DNA of 64,000 nt from Plastoroseomonas hellenica (GTDB lineage: Bacteria > Pseudomonadota > Alphaproteobacteria > Acetobacterales > Acetobacteraceae). The notes under the pieces were generated by a model, which worked only from the letters and a program-made list of their open reading frames with translations, did not search any database and was not told where the DNA came from. The stretch is from contig NZ_JAAGBB010000013.1 of NCBI RefSeq assembly GCF_018129085.1, forward strand, positions 62,001 to 126,000, written 5' to 3'. Within the stretch, counting starts at the first letter, position 1. Every line of letters starts with the position of its first letter. Positions 44,366 through 52,302 of the stretch are shown here, piece after piece. The translations under genes were made by a program, and so were the position numbers.

Positions 44366-45367
44366 CTAATCCGGCGTGATGCCGGAGGCCTGGATGACCG
44401 GTGCCCAGGTGGCGACTTCCTGCCGGACGAAGGCCTGGGCCTCATCCAGATAGAAGCGCCCGGCGCTGGTCGCGGTCTCGGCGAAGCGACGCTGCACGGC
44501 GGGCTGGGCCTGGGCATGGCGCACGGCCTCGGCCAGCCGCTCCAGGATCGGGCGCGGCGTGCCGGCGGGCGCGGCGAGGCCGGCCCAGCCATCCGCCACC
44601 ACATCCGGATAGCCGAGCTCGCGGAAGGTCGGCACATCCGGGAATTCGGGCGCGCGCTGCGGCGCCGAATTCGCCAGCGGCCGCAGCGCGCCGGAGCGGA
44701 TATGGGCGCTGGTCGCGGTCAGGCTGTCGAGGACGCTCGGTACCACCCCGGCCAGCACGTCGGTGATCGCCTGGGTGGAGCCGCGATAGGGCACATGCTC
44801 CAGCGCCGCGCCGGTGGCGCGGGCGAGCCGCAGCCCCAGCAGATGCGCGACGCCGCCGACGCCGGAGGTGCCGTAATCCATCGGGCGCTGCCGCGCCGCG
44901 GCCAGGTAGTCGGCAAGGGTGCGGATCGGCAGGCGCGGATCGACCAGCAGCAGATAGGGCGTGCCCATCATGATCGCGACATGGGCGAAGGAACGGTCGG
45001 CATCGTATTGGATCCGGTCGCGATAGAGCGTCTGCCCGATCGCGAGGCCACTGATCGTGGTGACCAGCAGGTTGTAGCCATCCGCCGGCGCCCGCGCGGC
45101 GAGACCGGTGCCGAGGGTGGAGCCGGCGCCGGCGCGGTTGTCCGGCACGATGCTCTGGCCGAGGAAGACCGACATCTCCTGCGCGATGACGCGGGCCGCG
45201 ATGTCGGTGGCGCCGCCGGCGCCGAAGGGCACGATCATGCGGATCGGCTGCGCCTGCGGCCAGGGCGCGGCCTGCGCCAGGGCGCGGCTGCGCGCGGTCA
45301 GTGCGCCGAGTGCCGCGGCCCCGATCAGGCCACGTCGCGTCACGCTTGCGGACACCGGCGCGGCCAT
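44366..45367 (-). CDS. Bug/TctC-family solute-binding protein
   Basis: A 333-aa exported binding protein with a twin-arginine-like N-terminus (ASVTRRGLIGAAALGALTA). The motifs AQPIRMIVPFGAGGATDI, NRAGAGSTLGTGLA and EHVPYRGSTQAITDVLA are typical. Its ATG overlaps the GAF-gene stop as TGATG, so it is translationally coupled to that gene, an unusual pairing for a Bug protein. The gamma-glutamyltransferase-like gene follows 26 bp later. It is the fifth Bug protein in the window and again lacks TctA/TctB. Confidence 0.93.
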   Translation of the reverse strand: MAAPVSASVTRRGLIGAAALGALTARSRALAQAAPWPQAQPIRMIVPFGAGGATDIAARVIAQEMSVFLGQSIVPDNRAGAGSTLGTGLAARAPADGYNLLVTTISGLAIGQTLYRDRIQYDADRSFAHVAIMMGTPYLLLVDPRLPIRTLADYLAAARQRPMDYGTSGVGGVAHLLGLRLARATGAALEHVPYRGSTQAITDVLAGVVPSVLDSLTATSAHIRSGALRPLANSAPQRAPEFPDVPTFRELGYPDVVADGWAGLAAPAGTPRPILERLAEAVRHAQAQPAVQRRFAETATSAGRFYLDEAQAFVRQEVATWAPVIQASGITPD

Positions 45368-45864
45368 CACGTGGCGCGCGCCAGCAGCAGGAAAGCCGGC
45401 ACCGCGAATTGCGCGAAGCTCCTGACCAGCGGCAGGTCCGCCTCCGTGTACCAGCCTTCCTGGTGCATCAGGTTCACCTGCCCGAGGGTGCAGCCCTGCC
45501 ACCGCACCGGCGTGTTCATTGCGCTGCCGCAGCCGAGGCTGCTGGCGCCGGCATGATCGGCATAGCTGTCGCGCAGCTCGGCCGCACTGCGGACCAGGAT
45601 GGGGCGGCCATGCTCCATCAACTCCCGCATCCGGGGCGCGGTGGAGGCAGGCTTGCGATGACCCAGCGGATAGAGTTCCGGATGATTGGAATGGACGCGC
45701 TCGGCCTCCAGCCCGCCGGGGTAGTGGATCTGGATGGTGCAGAGGCGATGGCCCACCGCCGCTGCCAGTGCTGCGTCCAGCGCTCGGAAGGTGGCGAGCG
45801 GTTGCGCCGCCTCGGCCTGGGCCAAAGCGAGGGCGGCCAGATGCGGCAGCGGATCGGGGCGCAT
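45367..45864 (-). CDS. GAF-domain protein
   Basis: A 165-aa single-domain protein with no export signal. The fold reads as one GAF domain: LAAAVGHRLCTIQIHYPGGL, GRPILVRSAAELRD, GASSLGCGSAMNTPV and GQVNLMHQEGWYTEADLPLV, ending in hydrophobic helix FAQFAVPAFLLLAR. GAF domains bind small ligands. There is no attached output domain. It overlaps the binding-protein gene and the Bug gene by 1 bp on each side, so the three are coupled. It could sense the imported compound; a small enzyme role is possible. Confidence 0.8.
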   Translation of the reverse strand: MRPDPLPHLAALALAQAEAAQPLATFRALDAALAAAVGHRLCTIQIHYPGGLEAERVHSNHPELYPLGHRKPASTAPRMRELMEHGRPILVRSAAELRDSYADHAGASSLGCGSAMNTPVRWQGCTLGQVNLMHQEGWYTEADLPLVRSFAQFAVPAFLLLARAT

Positions 45865-47441
45865 CAGGCGGGCCTCGCATCCATGGCGAGGGTGCGTTCG
45901 TCCGAACGCGGCTGGAAGGCGATGCCGCGGCGCACTGCCCAGAGATTCTGCAGCATCAGCAGCGGGATCACCGGTACATCCGCGGCGGTACGCTCGGTCG
46001 CGGCGATCAGCAGCGCTTCCCGCTTCGCCTCATCCACCTCGGTGACCGCGGTGGCGATCATCGCGTCCAGCGCCGGGTTGCTGTAGCGGCCGTAATTGTA
46101 GAGGCCGAGGCTGCGGTCGCGATCATGGGTCGCGAAGCACTGGGTCAGCATGTAGCCGCCTTCGAAGGTGGCGCTGCCCCAGCCCCAGAGGCCCATCGCG
46201 AATTCCTGCCGCCCGCCGCGCACCACATAGCTGCTCCAGGGCAGGGCCTCGACCGTGGTCTGCACGCCGATGCGGGTCCACATCTGTGCCACCGCCTGCG
46301 CCAGCCGGGCATCATTGGGGTAGCGGTCATTCGGCGTGTGCAGGGTCAGGCGGAAGCCGTCGCGCAGCCCGGCCTCGGCCAGCAGCCGCCGGGCGCGGTC
46401 CGGGTCGGCTTCGGGGGCCGCGACATTGGGCGCGTAGGAATAGGCACCGGGCGGCATCCACTGGCCGGTCGGCGTGGCGGTGCCGAGCATGACCCGCTCC
46501 GCCAGCGCCGGGCGTTGCAGCGCGAGCGACAGCGCCTGCCGCACCCGGAGGTCGCGGAAGGGGTTGCGCGGCAGGGGATTGCCGCGGGCATCCGTCACGA
46601 AGGGGCTCTCGCCTTCGCGCGACAGATCGGGTGCGAGATAAATGAAGCGGATGCCGGGGATGGCGGCGACATTGACGCGGCTATCCTCGCGCAGCCGCGG
46701 CAGGTCGTTGACCGATGGTGTGTCGATCAGGTCGACATCGCCCGAGAGCAGCGCCGCGGTGCGCGCGGCGGGGTTGCTGATCAGGCGCAAGGTCACGCTG
46801 TCCCAGGCCTGGCGCTCACCCCACCAGCCGTCGAAACGCGCCAGTTCCACCTTGCTGCCCGGTGCGAAGGAGGCGAAGCGGTAAGGCCCGGTGCCGATCG
46901 TCGCGCGGCCGGCGTGATAGTCGGCGGTGGTCGCACCCTGGCCGACCCGGCGGGAGACGATGCCGACATAGGTCAGGTTCGGCGGCAGGTCTGGGGCAGG
47001 GGCTGGCGTGTGCAGGCGGATGGTCAGCGGGTCGATCACCTCGACGCGCCGCACCGCGCGCAGGAAGCCGCCGAAGCCACCCGGGCTGTTCGGCACGTCG
47101 CGGGCGCGTTCGAAGGTGAAGACCACGTCGTCAGCGGTGAAGTCGCCGCCGTCATGGAACTTCACGCCGGGGCGCAGGTGGAATTCCCAGACCGTCTCCG
47201 ACAGCGGCGCCCAGCGCAGCGCGAGGCCCGGGATCAGCCTGCCATCCGGCGCGCGGTTGATCAGCCGCTCGAAGATATGCATCGCGACCGTGTGGTTCGG
47301 CACCGCGTGATAGAAATGCGGATCGACCGTGGTGAAGGCGCCACCGAGACCGATCTCGAGTTTCTGCGCGGCGAACGCGGGGCGGATGCCGCCGAAGGCG
47401 CCGAGGATTGCGGAGGCGGCGAATAGGTCACGACGACGCAT
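45864..47441 (-). CDS. ABC transporter substrate-binding protein, family 5 (peptide/nickel type)
   Basis: A 525-aa binding protein of the DppA/OppA class. It starts MRRRDLFAASAILGAFGG, a twin-arginine-like signal, then AFAAQKLEIGLGGAFTTVDP. The WEFHLRPGVKFHDGGDFTADDVVFTFE segment is the family hallmark. Family members carry di- and oligopeptides or other compounds. No permease or ATPase genes are nearby. It starts 23 bp after the CocE/NonD hydrolase and overlaps the GAF gene by 1 bp. Confidence 0.94.
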   Translation of the reverse strand: MRRRDLFAASAILGAFGGIRPAFAAQKLEIGLGGAFTTVDPHFYHAVPNHTVAMHIFERLINRAPDGRLIPGLALRWAPLSETVWEFHLRPGVKFHDGGDFTADDVVFTFERARDVPNSPGGFGGFLRAVRRVEVIDPLTIRLHTPAPAPDLPPNLTYVGIVSRRVGQGATTADYHAGRATIGTGPYRFASFAPGSKVELARFDGWWGERQAWDSVTLRLISNPAARTAALLSGDVDLIDTPSVNDLPRLREDSRVNVAAIPGIRFIYLAPDLSREGESPFVTDARGNPLPRNPFRDLRVRQALSLALQRPALAERVMLGTATPTGQWMPPGAYSYAPNVAAPEADPDRARRLLAEAGLRDGFRLTLHTPNDRYPNDARLAQAVAQMWTRIGVQTTVEALPWSSYVVRGGRQEFAMGLWGWGSATFEGGYMLTQCFATHDRDRSLGLYNYGRYSNPALDAMIATAVTEVDEAKREALLIAATERTAADVPVIPLLMLQNLWAVRRGIAFQPRSDERTLAMDARPA

Positions 47442-47464
47442 GGAGGCTCCTGAAGTCTCTGTGC

Positions 47465-49291
47465 TCAGCGATGCGGCCTGAGCGGCAAGTCGAGCGCGGA
47501 TGCATGGTCACCACCGCGCAGCAGCGCCAGCCTTGGTGGGCGGCCATGCGGCACCTGCACGCAATGATCGGCGTCGGCGCCGGCGATGGAAAGGCGGATG
47601 CGGCTGCCGGCGCGGAACACCCAGGATGTCGGCAGCAGCGGGATGCGGATGCGCACCGTCTCCCCGGGGACCAACGGCGCCGCGTCCTGCCGCCGGAAGC
47701 TGCGGAAGGGCCAGGTGGTGCGATAGACGGACGGGGCTGGGCTCTCCTTCCGGTGCAGCGCGCGCAGCAGGCCTTCGGTGACGTAGCGGGTGGTGCCGTC
47801 GGCCTCGACCTCCGACAGGTAGACGAAGATCGCGGCATCGGGTTCGCTCGCCGTCAGCCAGAGATCGGCGATGCCATGTCCGGTCAGTTCCATCGCCTGC
47901 GGCAGCGGCGCGGTGGACCAGCCGGCCAGCTTCGCTTCCCGCGCCGCCCAATCGGCGTAGTAGGTGGTGCTGTTGATGCCGGCGATGCGTTCATAGCGCG
48001 TGCCATGGCCGCTGCCAGCAGCGAAATCCGCACGGGTCTCGTCGCGGCCCGGCGCACCCGGTGCAGTGTCGGTGAGCTCACCGCCTGCGGCCAGATGCAG
48101 GCGCCGCGTTGCTTCGAGCGGCGGCCAGGAAGACGCGGCCTGCCAAGTCTCCGCATGCATGCTGAAGTAGTGGATGGGGGCTTCGGCGCCGATGCCGCTG
48201 TCGCGGCCCATCAGATAGTGGTCGAAGAAGCGCAGCGCCTCCCCAAGCAGGGAGAATTGCGGATCCTGCTGCTCCCGCCAGGGCGAGACGTTGCAGCGCG
48301 CGCCATGGTCCCAAGGGCCGAGCAGCAGATGCACCGGATTGTCTGATAGCGTCAGGAAGCGCGAGATCGCGCCATTGGCATAGCCGGCCCCGTCCATCCA
48401 GCCGGAGACGGCGAGCACCGCCACATCCTTCCTGATGCCCTCGGCGACCGAATAGGGACTGAAGCTCGCTGAGCTGAAGCCGGGGTCATAGGGCAGGGAA
48501 TCTTCGCGGAAGCGGAACTCACCCATGAAATCGGGTTGGCGGAAATTGCCGAGATGCTCGTGCAGCGCCTCGGCGAGCAGCGCGCCGTCCACATCCTCAT
48601 CCACCGGATGCGGCCCCGCCAGATCCGGATTGGCGTAATAGACATAGTTGCGCAGCAGGTCGCGCCGGTCGTGGTCCATTGCGACCATCAGCGCGTCATA
48701 ACTGCGCGCCAGCTCCTTCAGCAGGATGCCGCCGGGGTAGTAGTTGTCGGCATAGGTGTCCCACACCGCAAACAGCGGCGCGATCGCCTTCACCGCCGGA
48801 TGGCCGGTGCTGGCCAGGAAGTCGGATGCGGCGCCGGGGTAGGAGATGCCGGTGGCGCCGATGCGTCCATCCGACCAGGGCTGCGCCACGATCCAGTCCG
48901 CGATCTCGCGGCTGTCCTCCCGCTCCTTGGGGGATCGGAAGCTGTCGCGCGTGCCGAAGCTGGCGCCGGTGCCGCGCACATCCGCGGCCAGCACCGCGTA
49001 GCCGCGGGGGACGAAGAAGCGGATGAACTTGCCGGCGTTCGGGATGGCATCGCCGCTGCCACCCTCGCGCAGCCGGAAGCGGCGGTAATAGGGCGTCAGG
49101 ATCACGATGGTCGGCAGCCGGCCGCTGGCGCCTTCCGGCAGCCAGAGATCGACCGCGATCCGGCACCCATCCCGCATGGCCAGATAGCGCGAGGCGGGCG
49201 CTTCCGGCAGCGCGAAGGCGACTTCGCGTGCCGCCGCATAGGCGGTGGGGGAAAGGCGCCAGGCGCTGCTGTTCAGATCGCTGTCGGACAC
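47465..49291 (-). CDS. CocE/NonD-family hydrolase (X-Pro dipeptidyl-peptidase-like)
   Basis: A 608-aa alpha/beta hydrolase. Early motifs are RDGCRIAVDLWLPEG and VILTPYYRRF. The nucleophile Ser is in GATGISYPGAASDFLAS, and the His is probably in GPWDHGARCN. The C-terminal half holds the jelly-roll domain with TVRIRIPLLPTSWVFRAGSRIRLSIAG. Relatives cleave X-Pro dipeptides, cocaine-like esters or acyl amides. There is no signal peptide. It is first in the five-gene operon and divergent from a LysR gene, so hydrolysis of an imported peptide or amide is likely. Confidence 0.93.
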   Translation of the reverse strand: MSDSDLNSSAWRLSPTAYAAAREVAFALPEAPASRYLAMRDGCRIAVDLWLPEGASGRLPTIVILTPYYRRFRLREGGSGDAIPNAGKFIRFFVPRGYAVLAADVRGTGASFGTRDSFRSPKEREDSREIADWIVAQPWSDGRIGATGISYPGAASDFLASTGHPAVKAIAPLFAVWDTYADNYYPGGILLKELARSYDALMVAMDHDRRDLLRNYVYYANPDLAGPHPVDEDVDGALLAEALHEHLGNFRQPDFMGEFRFREDSLPYDPGFSSASFSPYSVAEGIRKDVAVLAVSGWMDGAGYANGAISRFLTLSDNPVHLLLGPWDHGARCNVSPWREQQDPQFSLLGEALRFFDHYLMGRDSGIGAEAPIHYFSMHAETWQAASSWPPLEATRRLHLAAGGELTDTAPGAPGRDETRADFAAGSGHGTRYERIAGINSTTYYADWAAREAKLAGWSTAPLPQAMELTGHGIADLWLTASEPDAAIFVYLSEVEADGTTRYVTEGLLRALHRKESPAPSVYRTTWPFRSFRRQDAAPLVPGETVRIRIPLLPTSWVFRAGSRIRLSIAGADADHCVQVPHGRPPRLALLRGGDHASALDLPLRPHR

Positions 49292-49395
49292 AGGGACACT
49301 CCCGCCGGGCGCATCGCCGCCCGAACCGCGGGAGCCTTGTCGCTTGCGGTATCTGCGTCAAATGCATTATTCGGCGAAAAACATGCGCTTTCCAC

Positions 49396-50349
49396 ATGAT
49401 GGCGAAGGCTCTCCTGCCCAAGATCCGCTCTCTCGATGCCCTGCGCGCCTTCGTCGAAGGCGGTTCCGTCTCCTCGGCCGCGGTGCGCCTGGGGCTGACG
49501 CAACCTCAGGCGGGGCGTCTGCTGGCGGGGCTGGAGGCCGAGCTCGGCTTCGCCCTCTTTACGCGCGAGAACCGCCGCCTGGCGCTGACGCCGGAAGGCT
49601 GGCGTTTCTACGGCCAGGCGGAGCGCGTACTGGCCGGGCATGACGGGCTGACCCGCCTCGCCCGGGAGATCCGCCAGGGGCATCAGGACAACCATCTGCG
49701 CGTGCTGACGGCGCCGCAGGCGACGCATGCGGTGCTGGGGGAGGCGCTGGTCACCATGGCAAGGCTGGTGCCGGGCTTCACCGCGACCATCGAGGGCCGC
49801 GCCCGCCTGGATATCGAGGCCCTGGTCGAGCAGGAGCATTTCGACCTCGGCGTCACTGTGCCGCCCTTGAGCCATCCGCGGCTGAAGGTGGAGCCGCTTT
49901 GCGAGACCGAAGCCGTGCTGGTGCTGCCGAAGGCGCATCCGCTGGCGCGGCGGCGGCAGATCGGGCTCATGGATCTGGTCGGGCAGGACCTGATCGCAAC
50001 CCATCCGCGATCGCTGCTGCGGCAGCGGCTGCAGCAGCTCTTCCGCGACATCGATCAGGAGCCGCGCATCCGCTTCGAGGCGCTGAACGGCACCATCGCC
50101 TGCCAATTGGTCGGGCTGGGACTGGGCATCGGCCTGGCCGATCCCTTCGTGGCGCGATCGAGCGGCGCGGCGGGCATGGTGATGCGCCGCTTCGAGCCGA
50201 CGATCCCACTGCCCTACGGCCTGTTCTACCCGGCCTGGCAGAAGCAGTCGGAGATCGCGGTGCAGCTCGCGGGACTGATCCGCGACACCGCGCAGCACCG
50301 CGCTGCCGCCATCATGCGCAGCCTGCGCGGTCCGGCGGCATCGCGCTGA
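49396..50349 (+). CDS. LysR-family transcriptional regulator
   Basis: A 317-aa LTTR. The helix-turn-helix region is LPKIRSLDALRAFVEGGSVS through LGLTQPQAGRLLAGLEAELG; it is slightly divergent (QAGR where most have AVSR). The ligand domain starts about residue 100. Two adjacent ATGs (49396, 49399) can serve as start. The 104-bp divergent gap to the hydrolase gene is AT-richer than average, but I see no strong palindrome. It likely regulates the divergent peptide-utilisation operon. Confidence 0.92.
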   Translation: MMAKALLPKIRSLDALRAFVEGGSVSSAAVRLGLTQPQAGRLLAGLEAELGFALFTRENRRLALTPEGWRFYGQAERVLAGHDGLTRLAREIRQGHQDNHLRVLTAPQATHAVLGEALVTMARLVPGFTATIEGRARLDIEALVEQEHFDLGVTVPPLSHPRLKVEPLCETEAVLVLPKAHPLARRRQIGLMDLVGQDLIATHPRSLLRQRLQQLFRDIDQEPRIRFEALNGTIACQLVGLGLGIGLADPFVARSSGAAGMVMRRFEPTIPLPYGLFYPAWQKQSEIAVQLAGLIRDTAQHRAAAIMRSLRGPAASR

Positions 50350-50366
50350 CGCAGCCCACGACGGCC

Positions 50367-50382
50367 GGGTGCTACTGCGCCC
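50367..50382. terminator. Convergent-gene hairpin with a stop codon in its loop (third case)
   Basis: GGGTGC and GCGCCC pair over 6 bp with one G-T wobble. The stop codon of the minus-strand aminopeptidase gene (TAG) lies at the loop edge within CTACT, and the LysR gene ends 17 bp to the left. It is weaker than the hairpins at 10957 and 42724 but has the same layout. Confidence 0.35.
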
Positions 50383-51640
50383 ATTCGCCGCGGCGCATCA
50401 GCGGCTCCGCCTCGCCGCCGGCGGTGATGCCGTCCACACCGGTCTCGGCCGAGCCGATCATCCAGTCGACATGGATCAGGCTGCGGTTCGCGCCGCGGTC
50501 TGCGAGCTCGGCTTCGCTCAGGTTGTCGTCGACGAAGCACTTGGCATAGGCTTGGCCGAGGGCGATGTGGCTCGCGGCATTCTCGTCGAAGAGGGTGTTG
50601 AGGAAGAGCACGCCGCTGCGGCCGATGGGATTGGAATGCGGTACCAGCGCGACTTCGCCGAGGCGCCGCGCACCCTCATCCGTGCTGATCATCCGCTCCA
50701 GCACTTCCATGCCGGCACTGGCCGACGCCTCGACGATCCGGCCGCCCTCGAAGCGGACCCGGATGTCCCTGATCAGCGTTCCGGCATGGGCCAGCGGCTT
50801 GGTGGCGGCCACGGTGCCTTCGACACGGGCCATGTGCGGGGTCGTGAACACTTCCTCGGTCGGGATATTGGGGTTTCCGACGACGCCGTTCTTCGCCATG
50901 GAGGCGCCGCCCATCCAGGCATGCCCATCTGCGAGGCCGACGCGCAGATCGGTCCCCGGGCCGCGGAAATGCAGCGCGGCGTAGCGTCGCTCATCGAGCA
51001 TTCGCCGCCGCTTCGCGAGTGCTGCGTTGTGCTCGGCCCAGGCGGCGACCGGGTCCGGCCCGTCCACGCGGGAGGCGGCGAAGATCGCATCCCAGAGGGC
51101 AGCGAGGGCCGCGTCTTCGGAGCTGCCGGGGAAGACGGCCCTGGCCCAGGCCGGGGTCGCGGCGGCGACGATCGTCCAGTTGATGGCTGAGGAGGTGATC
51201 AACTCGAGCGCCGGCCGATACGCCCGGGAGCGGGCCCGGTTCACGCGCGCCACGCGGTCGGGGTCCTGCCCGGCGAGCAGCGACGGGTCGTCGCCGACGA
51301 TCGCGAGCCGTGCGGCGCCGTCGCGGAAGGCGGCGGCCATGCCGTCGAACAGCCAGGCCGGGGCCTTGTCGAAGCTCGCGTCGGGGGCGTGCCGGTACCG
51401 CGCCAGCGTGGCCTGGTCGTCGGCCAGGATGGTGGTGACGAGGGAGGCACCGGCGCGATAGGCATGCTCGGTGATACCGCGGGCGAGCGGCAAAGCCTCG
51501 ACCGGCGCCGTCATCACCAGCTCCTGGCCAGGCGTGAGGCCGAGGCCGACCCGGATCGCGAGCTCGGCGAGACGGTCGAGCCGCGCTTCATGCGAGCCCG
51601 CCGCAGGGGTGATTGGCTGTTCTGCGTCCATGATGATCAT
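50372..51640 (-). CDS. M29-family aminopeptidase (AmpS/AmpT-like)
   Basis: A 422-aa metallo-aminopeptidase, normal length for the family. Metal-ligand regions are visible: the glutamate of NIPTEEVFTTPH, the SHIALGQAYAKC histidine segment and HVDWMIGS near the end. The N-terminal LDRLAELAIRVGLGLTPGQE is also typical. I chose the first ATG of MIIMDAEQP; the second ATG (51631) is equally possible, and an upstream in-frame extension would exceed the usual size. It follows a small unknown gene by 113 bp. It may process peptides imported by the neighbouring operon. Confidence 0.92.
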   Translation of the reverse strand: MIIMDAEQPITPAAGSHEARLDRLAELAIRVGLGLTPGQELVMTAPVEALPLARGITEHAYRAGASLVTTILADDQATLARYRHAPDASFDKAPAWLFDGMAAAFRDGAARLAIVGDDPSLLAGQDPDRVARVNRARSRAYRPALELITSSAINWTIVAAATPAWARAVFPGSSEDAALAALWDAIFAASRVDGPDPVAAWAEHNAALAKRRRMLDERRYAALHFRGPGTDLRVGLADGHAWMGGASMAKNGVVGNPNIPTEEVFTTPHMARVEGTVAATKPLAHAGTLIRDIRVRFEGGRIVEASASAGMEVLERMISTDEGARRLGEVALVPHSNPIGRSGVLFLNTLFDENAASHIALGQAYAKCFVDDNLSEAELADRGANRSLIHVDWMIGSAETGVDGITAGGEAEPLMRRGEWAQ

Positions 51641-51753
51641 CCGGTGTTTGCCGCCGACTATCCGCGCGGCGGCGCGCACCGGCAAGCGGGCCGCCCGCTG
51701 CGGTGGCCCTGTCCACCGGACCGTGATGGCAACCGGCCTGGTCAGCGATCCCT

Positions 51754-52164
51754 TCAGCGGGCTCCGGCTGCGCGACGTGTCGGGACGATGACAGCGTCGG
51801 CGAGCCCCGGCTCGGGCAGTGGCTGCGCCGCCATCGCCGCCAGCCATTCCTGCGTCGCCCTGGCCTTGCCCCGTGCCATCTCGAGCGCCGCATGGGCGCG
51901 GCTGTCGAAGGTGATGCCGAGGTCCTGCAACTGGTCGACCAGCCGGGCCTCGATCCTGGCGAGGCGCCGCCGGGCAGCGGCGAAATCGGGACGCTCCCCG
52001 ATGTCATGGGCGTGGCGCACGGCTTCGACCAGGGCCGTGAGCGGCCGGTCGAAGCGGTCGACCGCTTCCTCGGCGGCCATGGCCCAGCCGGTCTCGCCCC
52101 ACCATGGCACAGGGCGGGCATGGGCAGGCGGCGCGTAGCCGGTTGCGACGTTTGTTGGGATCAT
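51754..52164 (-). CDS. Small protein of unknown function
   Basis: I do not recognise the 136-aa product. Only this frame has sensible composition. It starts MIPTNVATGYAPPAHARPVP and then has WWGETGWAMAAEEAVDRFD. The middle (about 45-110) is charged and helical, with heptad-like leucines in RRRLARIEARLVDQLQDLGI. There is no signal peptide or membrane segment. The Trp-rich N-terminal patch could bind a partner. It precedes the M29 aminopeptidase on the same strand. Confidence 0.5.
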   Translation of the reverse strand: MIPTNVATGYAPPAHARPVPWWGETGWAMAAEEAVDRFDRPLTALVEAVRHAHDIGERPDFAAARRRLARIEARLVDQLQDLGITFDSRAHAALEMARGKARATQEWLAAMAAQPLPEPGLADAVIVPTRRAAGAR

Positions 52165-52302
52165 CTTGTTGACCAGCCTGCTGTCCGTGGTGTCGACAGC
52201 GTCGACATCTCGCAGAAGCGATCAGCAATTGGCTGTGACGGAAAGCACAGGGGCGCCGCCGCCCCGGCCGTTTCGCGGGGGTGGAAGGCCATGCGCGACC
52301 GG

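Noticed and set aside
44370-44386. TCCGGC-GTGAT-GCCGGA hairpin as terminator
   Set aside because: It lies within the last codons of the Bug gene and is followed by the next gene of the same operon after 26 bp, so termination there is unlikely.
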